Assembly: GCF_004023625.1 (NCBI RefSeq)
Contig: NZ_RPDJ01000065.1
Span: 1 to 33,303, forward strand
Source of the DNA: Streptomyces cavernae
Lineage (GTDB): Bacteria > Actinomycetota > Actinomycetes > Streptomycetales > Streptomycetaceae
Reading direction: 5' to 3'
Length of the DNA: 33,303 bases
The position numbers and the translations under genes were made by a program. The notes below the pieces were generated by a model that saw nothing but the letters and a program-made list of their open reading frames with translations, was not told the DNA's origin and did no database searches. Within the stretch, counting starts at the first letter, position 1; every line of letters starts with the position of its first letter. Shown in pieces: positions 32,123-33,303 of the stretch.

Positions 32123-32185
32123 GGCCGCCGCGGGCCCGGGGGGTCTGGAGGGTCCGGGGTCCGGAAGTCCGGGGCCCGGGTGTCC

Positions 32186-32245
32186 GGGTGTCCTGGGTCC
32201 GGGTGTCCTGGGTCCGGGCGTCCTGGGTCCGGGCGTCCGGGGCCC
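32186..32245. repeat. 15-bp tandem repeats between tetR and the M23 gene
   Basis: Four units of 15 bases: GGGTGTCCTGGGTCC twice (32186-32215), then GGGCGTCCTGGGTCC and GGGCGTCCGGGGCCC. The surrounding 32130-32300 is all G-run/C-run sequence of the same flavour. It lies between two genes that end toward each other; no gene. Confidence 0.85.
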
Positions 32246-32306
32246 GCGGTCCGGGGCCCGGGTGTCCGGGGGCCCTGGGCCCGGGGGGTCCGGGTGCGGC
32301 TCGCCG

Positions 32307-32918
32307 TCAGACGGTGGTGCCCTTGGAGCGCAGGAACTTCACCGGGTCGACGGCGGAACCGTAGTTCGGAGTGGTGCGGATCTCGAAGTGCAGGTGCGGG
32401 CCACTGGAGTTGCCGGTGTTGCCGGACAGGGCTATGTGCTGGCCGGTCTTGACGACCTGGCCGACCTTCACGTCGACGCGCGACAGATGGGCGTACTGCG
32501 AGTAGACGCCGCCACCATGCTTGATCACGACGGCGTTACCGTATGCCGGGCCGTCGCCGGCGCCGTTGCCGCCCGCCTTGACGACGGTGCCGCCGTGCGT
32601 GGCCATCACGTTGGTGCCGGTGGGTACGGCGAAGTCCTGGCCGGAGTGCTTGTGCGCCCACATGCTGCCGCCCTGGTTGAAGCGGGCGGAGATCTTGTAC
32701 TTCGCCACCGGGTCGACCCAGCCGGCCGTCTTCTTCGCCTTCTTGGCCGCGGCCTGGGCGACGGCCTTCTCGGGCAGCGCGACGCTCGACTGACCGGTGT
32801 CGGCGGCCGCGACCCCGGCTCCCAGCACGGCCGAGGCTCCCAGCCCGAGGGTGACCACGGCGGCCCGGGTGCGGAGCAGGGACGTACGGGGGGTGCGGGT
32901 GCTGGCGCGCTTCGACAT
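32307..32918 (-). CDS. Secreted M23-family peptidoglycan endopeptidase
   Basis: A 203-residue precursor. The N-terminus MSKRASTRTPRTSLLRTRAA is basic, followed by hydrophobic VVTLGLGASAVLGAGVAAA, a signal peptide probably cut near AAA-DTG. The mature enzyme has the LytM/lysostaphin fold: first zinc ligands in HKHSGQDF (His and Asp), VYSQYAHL, and the second HxH motif in GPHLHFEIR. It should cut peptide cross-links of the cell wall outside the membrane. The ATG at 32918 has GGAGG at 32927-32931. The 5' leader can fold to hide that site. Confidence 0.93.
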   Translation of the reverse strand: MSKRASTRTPRTSLLRTRAAVVTLGLGASAVLGAGVAAADTGQSSVALPEKAVAQAAAKKAKKTAGWVDPVAKYKISARFNQGGSMWAHKHSGQDFAVPTGTNVMATHGGTVVKAGGNGAGDGPAYGNAVVIKHGGGVYSQYAHLSRVDVKVGQVVKTGQHIALSGNTGNSSGPHLHFEIRTTPNYGSAVDPVKFLRSKGTTV

Positions 32919-32920
32919 GG

Positions 32921-32999
32921 GGGTTACCTCCAGGGGGACGGACACAGGTCCACCCGGCACGCACAGCTCGCTGCCGGGTGGGCCATCCCTTGGTAACCC
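32921..32999 (-). promoter_or_regulatory. Structured 5' leader RNA covering the M23 gene ribosome binding site
   Basis: On the minus-strand transcript three nested helices form: GGGTTACC (complement of 32992-32999) with GGTAACCC (complement of 32921-32928); GGGATGG (32983-32989) with CCGTCCC (32935-32941), one G-U pair; and a 10-bp stem CCACCCGGCA/TGCCGGGTGG (32972-32981 with 32950-32959) capped by a 12-base loop. The ribosome binding site GGAGGTAA is partly inside the closing helix. Opening or folding of this hairpin could control translation. Confidence 0.65.
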
Positions 33000-33029
33000 G
33001 CACCGCCACAATCACCCAAAACGGGTATC

Positions 33030-33046
33030 TACGACCCCAAGTCGTA
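33030..33046. promoter_or_regulatory. Inverted repeat upstream of the M23 gene leader
   Basis: TACGAC (33030-33035) and GTCGTA (33041-33046) separated by five bases. It lies about 115-130 bases upstream of the start codon, near where a promoter should be. Possible operator. The wider 33000-33303 contains no gene. Confidence 0.4.
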
Positions 33047-33219
33047 TTTGATGCGTAAATCTCCCTCCTTCTTGACAGGGGCCCCTGCCGCGGGGAGAGG
33101 CATGGAGAAGTGTCGGCTTTTCTCCTGAAAGGGCGGTTTAGCCCCACGTGAAAGGGTCCTGCCGTCAGCCGCGCCATTGCCGCGCGGCACCCGGGGCCGA
33201 CCTCGCGGCCACCCCCCGG

Positions 33220-33257
33220 CACCCCAGGGGCGAAGTGTCCGTTTTGCCCCTGGGGTG
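33220..33257. terminator. Strong hairpin at the right edge, probable terminator
   Basis: Twelve-bp perfect arms CACCCCAGGGGC (33220-33231) and GCCCCTGGGGTG (33246-33257) with a 14-base loop. It lies in gene-free sequence near the right edge, so which gene it serves cannot be seen; it may end a transcript entering from the right or be part of the M23 upstream region. Confidence 0.5.
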
Positions 33258-33303
33258 TCATCCACTACCACCCCTAGTACCGGGAAAATCGCCTGTGCGG
33301 CAT

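Noticed and set aside
32919..33060. Possible ydaO-type c-di-AMP riboswitch before the M23 peptidase, given disA in the same window
   Set aside because: I do not find the conserved sequence blocks of that class; the folding is a simple nested hairpin instead.

Overview
The window reads as a Streptomyces chromosome core region: very high GC, actinomycete start-codon usage (many GTG starts), and a gene set containing the sigE-cseA-cseB-cseC envelope-stress operon, radA-disA, ilvD, proC, and an auxiliary attenuator-controlled tryptophanyl-tRNA synthetase. No phage, transposase, CRISPR array, tRNA gene or biosynthetic gene cluster was found.

Layout. The left edge (1-300, minus strand) is the promoter and leader region of an rRNA operon whose 16S gene lies outside the window. 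Next to it (374-3006) is a decayed sugar (probably fucoside) utilisation locus: a ROK-family fragment, a CUT1 sugar ABC permease and a GH29 alpha-L-fucosidase, all broken by frameshifts and deletions. Then comes the auxiliary trpS (3231-4229), preceded by a 30-bp perfect palindrome, a 11-residue leader peptide with one Trp codon and a four-segment attenuator. From 4454 to 9427 the minus strand carries proC, an ABC-2 type exporter pair with a probable leaderless promoter and operator, a SAM methyltransferase, a small membrane protein and two tandem SH3-like secreted or cell-wall proteins. A membrane Ser/Thr kinase with a PQQ-type beta-propeller sensor (9606-11759) faces ilvD. ilvD, a TetR regulator and a TIM-barrel sugar isomerase follow on the minus strand; a 36-bp tandem repeat array sits between tetR and ilvD.

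From 15914 onward: a membrane-anchored protein with a long Gly/Ser linker, a 400-bp gene-free stretch rich in direct and inverted repeats that runs into the disA stop codon, then disA and radA (genome integrity, c-di-AMP), a fused sigma-like/zinc-finger/transmembrane/BACON protein, a cysteine-rich protein, a Ppx/GppA phosphatase and mutY. The sigE operon (25017-28510) encodes an ECF sigma factor, a lipoprotein, a response regulator and a sensor kinase that together govern cell-envelope stress responses; a strong hairpin between sigE and cseA would make most transcripts monocistronic. The right end holds a VOC protein with an AraC regulator, a DHA2-family efflux pump with a divergent TetR regulator and two matching operator sites, and a secreted M23 peptidase whose 5' leader can fold to hide its ribosome binding site.

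The region is mostly conserved core. The least ordinary items are the fused sigma-like membrane protein, the structured leader of the M23 peptidase gene, the palindrome plus attenuator before trpS, the minisatellite before ilvD and the inverted-repeat element abutting disA.
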